In this document: positions 50,624-58,910 of the stretch, piece by piece
Position numbering within the stretch: the first letter of the stretch is position 1
How the letters are laid out: the number at the start of each line of letters is the position of its first letter
Assembly (NCBI GenBank): GCA_033851265.1
Contig: JAWWOW010000011.1
Location: 1-64,000, forward strand
Reading direction: 5' to 3'
Source of the DNA: JAWWOW01 sp033851265
GTDB lineage: Bacteria; Actinomycetota; Actinomycetes; JAWWOW01
DNA length: 64,000 bases
Program-made: the position numbers and the translations under genes
The notes under the pieces: model-generated
Told to the model about the DNA's origin: nothing
Databases searched by the model: none
The model's input: the letters and a program-made list of their open reading frames with translations, nothing else

Positions 50624-51725
50624 CGACGTCCAAGTCCGACCGGCGATATCCGACGCGGACCGGCACGCTGTTTTTCAGGTGCGGTACGACGTTTACGTCG
50701 AGGACATGCACATCTTTGGCGATGTTGCCGACCACGAAAACCGCCTGCTCTCAGATGAGTACGACGAGTCGTCTCACCTGCTGCTCGCGACGGTCGGCGG
50801 GGAGCCACAAGGAACGATGCGCATCACGCACGGTGAGCCGCTCTTGGGCGACGACTTCGAGCAGTGGTACGACGTCTCACGCTGGTGCCCCGACGCGATC
50901 CCCCCGAATCAGGTCGCAGTTCTGTGGAAGTTCGCCGTACGCCAGCAGCATCGCGGCGGACTCGTGGTGCCGTTCGCACTGATGCGCGCAGCGGTGGAAT
51001 TTGGCATCGCCAACGACGTCGAGCTGGCGTTCTGCGACTGCCAACCGCATCTTGTCTCGCTGTATACGGGGCTGGGGTTCCGCAGCTACCGGGCGGCCTG
51101 GCGCGACGACCAGGTGGCCACGACGGTGCCACTCGCACTCGTCCTCCGCGACCTCGAGCACCTGAGGGTGCAGAACTCCCCGCTGCTCGGCACCGGGTTG
51201 GCAGACCTCGATCGCACCCCGATCACCGAGGAACTCCTGAAGCGGTTCCCCGACGACGGCGCGGCACAAAGCGCCTCCGAGGGCTTGGCACTGCTGCGGC
51301 GAATGACCGGCATGGCGGCTGCCGGTCGTGGATCTTCCCTGCTCGACGGTCTGAGTGACGACGAGCTCAACGCGGTGATCGAGCGCGGGCAGGTGCTCAC
51401 CCTCAAAGCCGGCGACCCGCTCATCGGTCGCGGCCAGGGAACGCGCACGCTTTACGTCGTGCTGTCCGGGGAGTTCCGCGTCGTGGGTCCGGACGGGCTT
51501 TCGGTCGCAACGCTGACGGTCGGCCAACCGATCGGTGAGTTGGCGTTCTTACTGCGCCGCGAGCGGACCACAGACGTTGAAGCCGTGACCGACGGCGCTC
51601 GGGTCCTCGCGCTCAGCGAAAGCACGGTCAACACGCTGATCCAGGAACACGGGCCCGTCGCGGCCAAGCTCTTGCACAACCTGGCGCGCACCCTCGCCGA
51701 GCGCCTCGCCCTCACCTACCACTGA
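50616..51725 (+). CDS. GNAT (FeeM-like N-acyltransferase type) fused to a cyclic-nucleotide-binding domain
   Basis: 369 residues. The N-terminal part, about 5-170, is GNAT-like: VFQVRYDVYVEDMHIFGDVA resembles the start of N-acyl amino acid synthases and autoinducer synthases, and WKFAVRQQHRGGLVVPFALM is the acyl-CoA loop. The C-terminal part, about 245-365, is a cNMP-binding fold: LKAGDPLIGRGQ, YVVLSGEFRV, and IGELAFLLRRERTTDVEAV, the phosphate-binding cassette. This domain order is the reverse of the mycobacterial cAMP-regulated acetyltransferase. Activity gated by a cyclic nucleotide is likely; substrate unknown. Confidence 0.78.
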   Translation: MTDDVQVRPAISDADRHAVFQVRYDVYVEDMHIFGDVADHENRLLSDEYDESSHLLLATVGGEPQGTMRITHGEPLLGDDFEQWYDVSRWCPDAIPPNQVAVLWKFAVRQQHRGGLVVPFALMRAAVEFGIANDVELAFCDCQPHLVSLYTGLGFRSYRAAWRDDQVATTVPLALVLRDLEHLRVQNSPLLGTGLADLDRTPITEELLKRFPDDGAAQSASEGLALLRRMTGMAAAGRGSSLLDGLSDDELNAVIERGQVLTLKAGDPLIGRGQGTRTLYVVLSGEFRVVGPDGLSVATLTVGQPIGELAFLLRRERTTDVEAVTDGARVLALSESTVNTLIQEHGPVAAKLLHNLARTLAERLALTYH

Positions 51726-51738
51726 TCAACAGGCGGCG

Positions 51739-51794
51739 CGTTGCCATCTACCGCGTCGGTCTGCTCGCGAAAACCGACGCCGCAGGTGGCAACG
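51739..51794. terminator. Strong bidirectional hairpin terminator
   Basis: A 22-bp stem (51739-51760 with 51773-51794) with only two mismatches and one G-T wobble and a 12-nt loop. It sits between the convergent GNAT-cNMP gene and rlmN and is suited to end both transcripts. Confidence 0.7.
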
Positions 51795-51814
51795 TGAAGA
51801 TTCCACCCCGGTGC

Positions 51815-52918
51815 TCAGTCTTGATGCGTGGTCGCGAGTTGTCCGCAGGCGCCGGCGATCTCGCGGCCGCGGGTGTCGCGAACGGTTACCGGCACGCGGT
51901 GAGCCTCGAGTCGGCGTACGAACTCTTGCTCGTCCTTCTTGCGCGACGCCGTCCATTCGCTGCCCGGCGTCGGGTTCAGCGGGATGAGATTGACGTGCAC
52001 GAGCTTGCGTGCCAGCAATTGACCGAGCAGGTCAGCACGCCAGGCCTGGTCGTTCACATCACGGATGAGTGCGTACTCGATCGAGAACCGCCGCCCGGTC
52101 CGCTTCGCGTACGCCGTGGCGGCACCGAGCACCTCCGCGACGGGCCAGCGCTGGTTCACGGGCACCAGCGTGTTGCGCAACTCGTCGTCGGGGGCATGCA
52201 GGCTGAGCGCAAGTGTGACGCCGAGGTCTTCCTCGGCCAGCTTGTGCATCGCTGGCACCAAGCCGACCGTCGACACCGTGATCTGCCGGCGCGCCATACC
52301 GAGGCCAGCGGGTGACTTGTCAATCAGCCGCCGCACTGCCGACACAACGGCGTTGTAGTTGGCCAGCGGCTCCCCCATGCCCATGAACACGACGTTGCTG
52401 ACCCTGCCGGTGCCACCAGCGAGCTCTCCCCGCGCCAGCGCACGCGCCGACGCGACGACCTGCTCCACGATCTCCGCCGCCGAGAGGTTGCGCGTCAGTC
52501 CCGCTTGACCGGTCGCGCAGAACGGGCAGTTCATCCCGCAGCCGGCCTGGCTGGAGACGCACACGGTCGTGCGATCGGGGTAGCGCATCAGCACCGACTC
52601 GATGGAGGCGCCGTCGAAGAGCCGCCACACCGTCTTGCGGGTAGTCCCGTCGTCACAGGCAAGGTGCTGCACCGGGGTGAGCAACGTCGGCAGCAGTGAC
52701 GACACCAACTCGTCGCGCACGGCAGCCGGGACATCGGTCATGGCCGCCGGATCGTCGACGAGCCGGGTGAAGTAGTGGCGCGAGAGTTGATCGGCGCGGT
52801 ACGCCGGCTGACCGAGCTCCTCGGCCAGCGCGCGTCGCTCGCCGATCGCCAAGTCGGCCAGGTGGCGCGGCGGCTTCGCGCGCCGCGGTGGGTCGAAAAC
52901 GAGCGCGGGGACGGTCAC
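51815..52918 (-). CDS. rlmN: Dual-specificity 23S rRNA / tRNA adenine-C2 methyltransferase
   Basis: Radical SAM enzyme for A2503 of 23S rRNA and A37 of some tRNAs. 367 residues; radical-SAM cysteines C127, C131 and C134 in CGMNCPFC. Also VVFMGMGEPLANYN, and the C-terminal Cys near residue 358 (GACGQLA), which carries the methyl group. The start overlaps the cdsA stop by 4 bp. Confidence 0.96.
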   Translation of the reverse strand: MTVPALVFDPPRRAKPPRHLADLAIGERRALAEELGQPAYRADQLSRHYFTRLVDDPAAMTDVPAAVRDELVSSLLPTLLTPVQHLACDDGTTRKTVWRLFDGASIESVLMRYPDRTTVCVSSQAGCGMNCPFCATGQAGLTRNLSAAEIVEQVVASARALARGELAGGTGRVSNVVFMGMGEPLANYNAVVSAVRRLIDKSPAGLGMARRQITVSTVGLVPAMHKLAEEDLGVTLALSLHAPDDELRNTLVPVNQRWPVAEVLGAATAYAKRTGRRFSIEYALIRDVNDQAWRADLLGQLLARKLVHVNLIPLNPTPGSEWTASRKKDEQEFVRRLEAHRVPVTVRDTRGREIAGACGQLATTHQD

Positions 52919-53793
52919 GGTGGGGACACGAACGTTACGAGCAACAGGTAAGCAACCGGGGCTGTCGCGAGGAGCGAGTCGAGCCGGTCCATGACGCCGC
53001 CGTGTCCGGGCAACAGCCTGCCCATGTCCTTGATCCCGAGATCACGTTTGATCATCGACTCGCCGAGGTCGCCGAGTGTTGCGGAGCAGACGATGGCCAG
53101 CCCGACCACAATGCCTTGCCAGATCTTGCCGTCGAGCAACACGGTCGTGAGGATTGCGCCGCAGACCATGCAGGCGAGCGCCGATCCGACGAACCCCTCC
53201 CACGACTTCTTCGGTGAAACAGTCGGGGCCATCGGGTGTTTGCCGAAGAGCACGCCCGCGGCGTAGCCCCCCACGTCGCTGGCGACAACCGTCGCAATGA
53301 AGATGGTTGCCCGCCGCGGGCCGTCGGGCGGCGCGACGAGCAGCGCTGCAAACCCGGCGAGGAACGGCACATAGACCGCGGTGAAGATCCCGGCGGACAC
53401 GTCCGGGAGGTAACCCTCGGCACCGTCAGGCAGCCGCCAGATGAGGATGGCGAGCACTGTCAGCAACAACGCGACGACGAGATGCTCCGGTCCGTTGCGA
53501 TACGCCGTGATCTCCATCGCGACTGTTCCCGCGAGAAGCGGGACCACCGGGACGTTCAGACCGGCTACCCGCAACGAGCGGGCAACCTCCCACCCGCCGA
53601 TCGCAATCGCGACGACGACAACGCCAACGAAGATCGGCTTGTAGGCGTATAGCGACGTCAGAGCGAGAGCGCCGAGGCCCGCGCCGACAGCAATCGCCAT
53701 CGGCAGGTTGCGTCCCGCCCGACCGTGCGGCGACGGCTCAGCCGGGTCTGCCGGTTCGGCCGGTTCTGCGGCCGGCGCCTCGCGCAGGGTCAC
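52915..53793 (-). CDS. cdsA: Phosphatidate cytidylyltransferase (CDP-diacylglycerol synthase)
   Basis: Makes CDP-DAG, the precursor of all anionic and inositol phospholipids. 292 residues. A Pro/Ala/Glu-rich N-terminus is followed by about eight membrane segments. The family signature SMIKRDLGIKDMGRLLPGHG, then GVMDRLDS, lies near the C-terminus. It starts 2 bp after frr ends. Confidence 0.95.
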   Translation of the reverse strand: MTLREAPAAEPAEPADPAEPSPHGRAGRNLPMAIAVGAGLGALALTSLYAYKPIFVGVVVVAIAIGGWEVARSLRVAGLNVPVVPLLAGTVAMEITAYRNGPEHLVVALLLTVLAILIWRLPDGAEGYLPDVSAGIFTAVYVPFLAGFAALLVAPPDGPRRATIFIATVVASDVGGYAAGVLFGKHPMAPTVSPKKSWEGFVGSALACMVCGAILTTVLLDGKIWQGIVVGLAIVCSATLGDLGESMIKRDLGIKDMGRLLPGHGGVMDRLDSLLATAPVAYLLLVTFVSPP

Positions 53794-53795
53794 TT

Positions 53796-54353
53796 CTAGA
53801 CCTCGAGGAGCTCGGCTTCCTTGGTCGCGAGGGCATCGTCGACATGCGCGACGTACGTATGCGTCACGTCCTCGAGCTCCTTCTCGGCACGGCGTACGTC
53901 GTCCTCGCCGACGTCCCCGCCTTTCTTCAGCTTCTCGAGCGCGTCCTTGGCATGCCTGCGCACGTTGCGGATCGCGACCCGCGCCTCCTCCGCCTTGTGG
54001 TGCGCCACTTTGATGAGCTCCTTGCGGCGCTCTTCGGTGAGCTGCGGGAAGACCACGCGGATGATCTTTCCGTCGTTGGTCGGGTTGACGCCGAGGTCGC
54101 TGTCGCGGATCGCCTTCTCGATGTTGCCGAGCGACGACACGTCGTACGGCGCAATGACTGCCATCCGTGGCTCCGGCACCGTGAACGACGCGAGCTGGTT
54201 AACCGGTGTGGGTGCGCCGTAGTAGTCGACGACGATTTTTTGGAACATCGACGGCGTCGCGCGGCCCGTGCGGATCGTGGAGAAGTCTTCCTTGGCTACC
54301 TCGACAGCCTTCTCCATCTTTTCCTCGGCCTCGAGCAGGGTTTCGTCGATCAC
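53796..54353 (-). CDS. frr: Ribosome recycling factor
   Basis: 185 residues from GTG 54353, with AGAGGAG 7 nt upstream. Signature EKAVEVAKEDFSTIRTGRAT, then PYDVSSLGNIEKAIRDSDLG and FPQLTEERRKELIK. Splits post-termination ribosomes together with EF-G. 10 bp after pyrH. Confidence 0.97.
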   Translation of the reverse strand: MIDETLLEAEEKMEKAVEVAKEDFSTIRTGRATPSMFQKIVVDYYGAPTPVNQLASFTVPEPRMAVIAPYDVSSLGNIEKAIRDSDLGVNPTNDGKIIRVVFPQLTEERRKELIKVAHHKAEEARVAIRNVRRHAKDALEKLKKGGDVGEDDVRRAEKELEDVTHTYVAHVDDALATKEAELLEV

Positions 54354-54363
54354 GTCCGCTCCT

Positions 54364-55092
54364 CTAGGCCGTTGCCGATGACACGACGGTGCCGATCTTC
54401 TCACCGCGTACGGCACGCGCGATGTTGCCCTCGGTGCGTAGGTCGAAGACAACGATGGGCAGGTCGTTGTCCATGCAGAGACTGATCGCCGTCGCGTCGG
54501 CAACCTTCAGACCGCGACGAAGCACCTCGGCATAGGTCAACGTGTCGAAACGAACGGCGTCTGGGTTCTTCTTCGGGTCGTCGTCGTACACACCATCCAC
54601 GGCCTTGGCCATCAGCACGACCTGACACCCGATCTCGAGCGCGCGCTGTGCCGCGCATGTGTCGGTCGAGAAGAAGGGCGCCCCGAGGCCGGCGCCGAAG
54701 ATGACGACGCGGCCCTTCTCGATGTGCCGGATGGCACGACGCGGAATGTACGGCTCCGCGACCTGACCCATCGCGATCGCTGTCTGCACGCGCGTCTCGA
54801 CACCTTCATTCTCGATGAAGTCCTGCAGCGCGAGGCAGTTCATGACCGTGCCGAGCATGCCCATGTAGTCGGCGCGTGCGCGATCCATACCGCGCTCGGC
54901 GAGCTCGTGACCGCGGAAGTAGTTGCCACCACCAACGACCACCGCCACCTCGACGCCGTCCCGAGCGACGTCAGCAATCTGACGTGCGATGGAGACAATG
55001 ACGTCGGGATCGATCCCGAGCGCCCCACTACCGGCGAGCGCCTCTCCAGAGAGCTTGAGCAGCACTCGCGAGTAGACGCCCGGCTCAGTCAT
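54364..55092 (-). CDS. pyrH: UMP kinase
   Basis: 242 residues, amino-acid-kinase fold: VLLKLSGEALAGSGALGIDP, VVVGGGNYFRGHELAERGMD, TDTCAAQRALEIGCQVVLMAK, and GVYDDDPKKNPDAVRF. Converts UMP to UDP for RNA and cell-wall sugar nucleotides. 5 bp after tsf. Confidence 0.97.
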   Translation of the reverse strand: MTEPGVYSRVLLKLSGEALAGSGALGIDPDVIVSIARQIADVARDGVEVAVVVGGGNYFRGHELAERGMDRARADYMGMLGTVMNCLALQDFIENEGVETRVQTAIAMGQVAEPYIPRRAIRHIEKGRVVIFGAGLGAPFFSTDTCAAQRALEIGCQVVLMAKAVDGVYDDDPKKNPDAVRFDTLTYAEVLRRGLKVADATAISLCMDNDLPIVVFDLRTEGNIARAVRGEKIGTVVSSATA

Positions 55093-55097
55093 CGCGT

Positions 55098-55919
55098 TCA
55101 GCTCTCGCCGACCCGGAAGGACACGAATCGCTTGACGGTGACACCGGCTTCGTCCAACACCTGCTTGACCGTCTTCTTGTTCTCGCGCACGTAAGGCTGT
55201 TCGAGCAACACACTGTCCTTGTAGAAGCCATTGACGCGGCCTTCAACAATCTTCGGAAGCGCCTGCTCGGGCTTGCCTTCTTCCTTCGCAGTTTCCTCGG
55301 CGATACGTCGTTCGCTGGCGACGACGTCGTCGGGTACCTCATCACGGGTGAGGTACGGCGGGTTGAAGCTCGCGATCTGCATCGCGACGCCACGCGCCGT
55401 CTCGACGTCGTCACCGTCGAATTCGACAAGCACACCGATCGTCGGCGGCAGGTCCTGCGACCTGCGGTGCATGTACGACGCGACGGTGCCGTCGAGAACT
55501 GCTACCCGACCGAGTTCGAGCTTTTCGCCGATCTTCGCGGCTAGCACGTCGATGTTTTCTTGAACGCTCGCGCCATCAGCGAGTGACTGGCCAGCTAGCT
55601 CCTCGGCGCTCGACGGTTTACTGCTCGCGGCATGCGCGACGATGTCGGTAGCGAGCTGCTGGAACTCTTCGTTCTTCGCGACAAAGTCCGTCTCGCAGAG
55701 CAGCTCGATCATCGCGGCTTCGGCAGCGGCTACGAGTCCGTTGCTCGCCGTACGCTCCGCGCCGCGCTTTTGGACGCGACCAGCGCCTTTGATTCGCAGC
55801 AGCTCACTCGCCTTGTCGAAGTCACCATCAACTTCTTCGAGGGCACGCTTGGCGTCCATCATTCCGGCGCCGGTGGCGTCGCGGAGCTTCTTTACCTCCG
55901 CGGCGGAAATCGTGGTCAT
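55098..55919 (-). CDS. tsf: Elongation factor Ts
   Basis: Exchanges GDP for GTP on EF-Tu. 273 residues: AAEVKKLRDATGAGMMDAKR with the TGAGMMD signature, and ELLCETDFVAKNEEF, the second family signature. 33 bp after rpsB. Confidence 0.97.
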   Translation of the reverse strand: MTTISAAEVKKLRDATGAGMMDAKRALEEVDGDFDKASELLRIKGAGRVQKRGAERTASNGLVAAAEAAMIELLCETDFVAKNEEFQQLATDIVAHAASSKPSSAEELAGQSLADGASVQENIDVLAAKIGEKLELGRVAVLDGTVASYMHRRSQDLPPTIGVLVEFDGDDVETARGVAMQIASFNPPYLTRDEVPDDVVASERRIAEETAKEEGKPEQALPKIVEGRVNGFYKDSVLLEQPYVRENKKTVKQVLDEAGVTVKRFVSFRVGES

Positions 55920-55952
55920 AGCTATCTCAGGGTCCTTCGGTTGTTATGAGGG

Positions 55953-56888
55953 TCAGCTCGTGGTCGGAGTTTCAGCCTCGGTGGTCGGCTCTGCGGCAGG
56001 AGTGTCTGCAGCGGAGGTCTCTGCCGCGGGGACTTCGGTCGGTTCGGCAGCAGGGGGTGGCGTTGCCTCGGTCGTCGCGGTCGCATCGCTGCCCTGCAGC
56101 AGCTCGCGCTCCCAGTCAGCAAGAGGCTCGTCGGCGCCGAGCTCACCACTCGCTGCGGCCTCGCTGTCACCCGCCGCGGACGCGCGGGCCATCAGACCTT
56201 CGGCAACAGCGTCAGCGACGACCCGGGTGAGCAACGTGACCGAACGGATCGCGTCGTCATTGCCCGGGATCTTGTAGTCGACCTCGTCGGGATCGCAGTT
56301 CGTGTCGAGGATCGCCACCACCGGGATGCCGAGCTTGCGGGCCTCGCCGACGGCGATGTGCTCCTTCTTGGTGTCGACAATCCAGACCGCGCTGGGTACG
56401 CGCGTCATGTCGCGGATGCCACCAAGAGTGCGCTCCAACTTGTCGCGTTCGCGGGTGAGATGGAGGGCTTCCTTCTTGGTGGTCGTGGCGTTCGAGCTCT
56501 GGCCTGCTTGCAGGTCCATCGCCTCGAGTTCCTTGAGACGCTGCAGCCGCTTGAACACCGTCGAGAAGTTGGTGAGCATGCCGCCGAGCCAGCGTTGGTT
56601 GACGTACGGCATGCCGACGCGCTGAGCCTGCTCGGCGATCGCCTCCTGAGCCTGCTTCTTGGTCCCGACGAACAGGATCGTGCCGCCATGCGCGACGGTG
56701 TCGCGGATGTAGGCATACGCGTTGTCGATGTAGGACAGCGACTGCTGCAGGTCGATGATGTAGATGCCGTTGCGCTCGGTGAAGATGAATCGCTTCATCT
56801 TCGGGTTCCAGCGACGGGTCTGATGCCCGAAGTGGACGCCGCTCTCGAGCAGCTGCTTCATGGTGACTACGGCGCCATCTTTGGCCAT
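55953..56888 (-). CDS. rpsB: 30S ribosomal protein S2
   Basis: 311 residues, longer than the roughly 240 of E. coli because of an acidic Ala/Glu/Thr/Pro-rich C-terminal tail of about 60 residues (AAEPTEVPAAETSAADTPAA), as in other high-GC actinobacteria. Core motifs VHFGHQTRRWNPKMKRFIFT and VDTKKEHIAVGEARKLGIPV. First gene of the rpsB-tsf-pyrH-frr-cdsA-rlmN block. Confidence 0.97.
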   Translation of the reverse strand: MAKDGAVVTMKQLLESGVHFGHQTRRWNPKMKRFIFTERNGIYIIDLQQSLSYIDNAYAYIRDTVAHGGTILFVGTKKQAQEAIAEQAQRVGMPYVNQRWLGGMLTNFSTVFKRLQRLKELEAMDLQAGQSSNATTTKKEALHLTRERDKLERTLGGIRDMTRVPSAVWIVDTKKEHIAVGEARKLGIPVVAILDTNCDPDEVDYKIPGNDDAIRSVTLLTRVVADAVAEGLMARASAAGDSEAAASGELGADEPLADWERELLQGSDATATTEATPPPAAEPTEVPAAETSAADTPAAEPTTEAETPTTS

Positions 56889-57321
56889 GGCCGTGTGCTC
56901 TCACTCCCGCGCCCAGGGGCGCACTCGGTTCGTCGCGACGGACGGTTGCCGCCGCTGCCTGACGCCCGCGCCGGCCGTTCCCACTCACAGGATCGGGGTG
57001 GGACCGAGTGGCCGTCTCCCGCATCGGCTGCGGGAGGGGACGTGCGATGTCAGCCCAGTGCTCTGGACCGCAGCCGCGAGTCTACCGACCACGCTCACAG
57101 AACGCCTATTCCAAGATCATCCAGCCCCGTAATCGTCGGAAACGATCGACTTGACTGGGTGAGACCGTCAGCGGACGCCGTTTTCGAGACCCCTTCGACG
57201 GTTTCACCGAGTCAAGGAGATCAACTCCCCATCCACAGTCGTTCCGCCACGGGGGCCACGCCGTCCACAGGTGATGCCGCAGGCGCCGGCTAGGTCGCTG
57301 TTCATCGCTGAGCCTGTGGTC
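56889..57321. other. 433-bp divergent intergenic region, rpsB / M23 peptidase
   Basis: No gene. It must hold the rpsB promoter and 5' leader; TAGACT on the minus strand (57079-57084) is a possible -10. A hairpin at 57016-57036 lies in the presumed leader. For the plus-strand peptidase gene I see no clear promoter. Confidence 0.5.
57016..57036 (-). promoter_or_regulatory. Hairpin in the presumed rpsB leader
   Basis: CTCCCGCA and TGCGGGAG, a perfect 8-bp stem with a 5-nt loop, 128 bp upstream of rpsB. Could take part in autoregulation by S2. Confidence 0.35.
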
Positions 57322-57999
57322 ATGCGTCTGCGACTATCTCTCCTCGCTGCCGCGGCGAGCCTGCTCGCCGCGATGGGTTGGCCTGGTTCAGCGACCGCTG
57401 ACGACCGCTGGCAGTGGCCGCTGGCCGGGCAGCCGACGGTCGCACGCGCCTTCGACCAACCCGCCGAACGGTGGCTGGCCGGCCACCGGGGAGTCGACCT
57501 GCGCGCCCGCAGCGGCGACTCCGTCCTCGCGGCCGGCTCGGGGGTGATCGGGTACGCCGCCCTACTGGCCGGGCGCGGCGTCGTCACGATCCACCATGCC
57601 GACGGGCTCGAGACCACGTACGAACCCGTCCAGGCATCAGTACGCCGCGGCGACCAGGTCCGAGCCGGCCAACCGATCGGCCACCTCCGGCCCGGTCACG
57701 GCAACTGCGGCATCGGGTTCGTCTGCCTGCACTGGGGGCTGCGTCGCGGCGCTAGCTACCTCGATCCGTTGCAACTCATCCGCGGCACCCGCGTGCGGCT
57801 GCTCCCGATCTATGACCAGCCATCGGCGTCGACACCGCGGTCGCCGGCCCAACTGCCGACCGCGTCACCGGCTGCGAGCCGCGCAACGGCCGATGCACCA
57901 CGACAGAAACGCGCACCACCCGTGTTGCCGGTCGCGGCCGCACTCGGCAGCCTCGCTGCCGGTGGTGTGTTCGCTGCACGCAGGCGGAGTCGCGCTTGA
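57322..57999 (+). CDS. M23-family (LytM-like) peptidase, secreted and probably membrane-held
   Basis: 225 residues from ATG 57322. Signal peptide (residues about 1-26, SATA). The peptidase core has the zinc pair H55-xxx-D59 in GHRGVDLRA, then GVVTIHHADGLETTYEPVQA and VCLHWGLRRG. The first His of the usual HxH is Cys135 (C-L-H137), a change common in this actinobacterial subgroup; whether it still hydrolyses peptidoglycan is open. A C-terminal hydrophobic segment (VLPVAAALGSLAAGGVFAA) with an Arg tail may anchor it. Confidence 0.82.
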   Translation: MRLRLSLLAAAASLLAAMGWPGSATADDRWQWPLAGQPTVARAFDQPAERWLAGHRGVDLRARSGDSVLAAGSGVIGYAALLAGRGVVTIHHADGLETTYEPVQASVRRGDQVRAGQPIGHLRPGHGNCGIGFVCLHWGLRRGASYLDPLQLIRGTRVRLLPIYDQPSASTPRSPAQLPTASPAASRATADAPRQKRAPPVLPVAAALGSLAAGGVFAARRRSRA

Positions 58000-58001
58000 C
58001 G

Positions 58002-58910
58002 TCAGGCGGTCTGCTCGGCCAACTTCGCACGTAGCTGCAGCACGGCTTTCGTGTGCATCTGACAGATGCGGCTCTCGGTCACACCCAGGACCTGACCGAT
58101 CTCGGCCAGCGTCAGTCCCTCGTAGTAGTAGAGGGTGACGACAATCTTTTCGCGCTCAGGCAACGTGTTGATGGCGCGCGCGAGGAGGTACTTCGTCTCT
58201 TCGGTCTCGAATGCCGCGACCGGGTCCTCGGCTTTGGTGTCTTCGAGAGTATCGACGAGGGAGAGCTTGTCGCCCCGGTCGCCGCCGACATTGAGCAGCT
58301 CGTCCAACGCGACGACGTTGACGAACGACACCTGGCTGAAGATCGTGTGCAGGTCTTCCAGCGCGATGCCGAGCTCCTCGGCCACCTCACTTTCCGACGG
58401 CGTGCGGTGCAGCTTGGCCTCGAGCGCGGCGTAGGCCTTCTCCACCTCACGGGCCTTGTAGCGCACGGACCGCGGGATCCAGTCGATGGCGCGCAGCTCG
58501 TCGATGATCGCGCCCTTGATGCGGCTGATCGCGTAGGTCTCGAACTTGATCGCTCGCTCGAGGTCGAACTTCTCAATCGCGTCGATCAACCCGAAGATGC
58601 CGTAGGAGACGAGGTCGGCCTGCTCGATGTTCGGTGGGAGCCCGACACCGACGCGGCCGGCGACGTACTTCACCAGCGGCGAGTAGTGAATGATCAGCCG
58701 CTCGCGGAGTTCCTTCTCCTTGGTGGCCTTGAAGGACCGCCAGAGCTCCTGAAGCGCGCTTTCGTTCTCGGCCTTCTTAGCGTCGGCTTCCAGCTGCTCG
58801 TCGGTCTTCTGGTCGTCCGGAATCTCGACAGTGACGGCGCGCGCACGGGGCCCCCGGCCGGATGTTGCCGGCACGGAGCGGCCCTCACGCTCGGGGGTGC
58901 GCCCGCTCAT
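58002..58910 (-). CDS. whiG: Sigma factor of the WhiG/FliA (sigma-28) group
   Basis: 302 residues. A disordered N-terminus of about 40 residues precedes region 2 (LIIHYSPLVKYVAGRVGVGL, DLVSYGIFGLIDAIEKFD, ISRIKGAIIDELRAIDWIPR), region 3, and region 4 (LPEREKIVVTLYYYEGLTLA, then EIGQVLGVTESRICQMHTKA). In Streptomyces WhiG starts sporulation; in motile actinobacteria the homologue drives flagellar genes. Neither set of target genes is in the window. Overlaps xerC by 26 bp. Confidence 0.9.
   Translation of the reverse strand: MSGRTPEREGRSVPATSGRGPRARAVTVEIPDDQKTDEQLEADAKKAENESALQELWRSFKATKEKELRERLIIHYSPLVKYVAGRVGVGLPPNIEQADLVSYGIFGLIDAIEKFDLERAIKFETYAISRIKGAIIDELRAIDWIPRSVRYKAREVEKAYAALEAKLHRTPSESEVAEELGIALEDLHTIFSQVSFVNVVALDELLNVGGDRGDKLSLVDTLEDTKAEDPVAAFETEETKYLLARAINTLPEREKIVVTLYYYEGLTLAEIGQVLGVTESRICQMHTKAVLQLRAKLAEQTA

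Noticed and set aside
56889..57321. Possible small gene between rpsB and the M23 peptidase
   Set aside because: Frames in this interval have no ribosome binding site and no protein-like composition.
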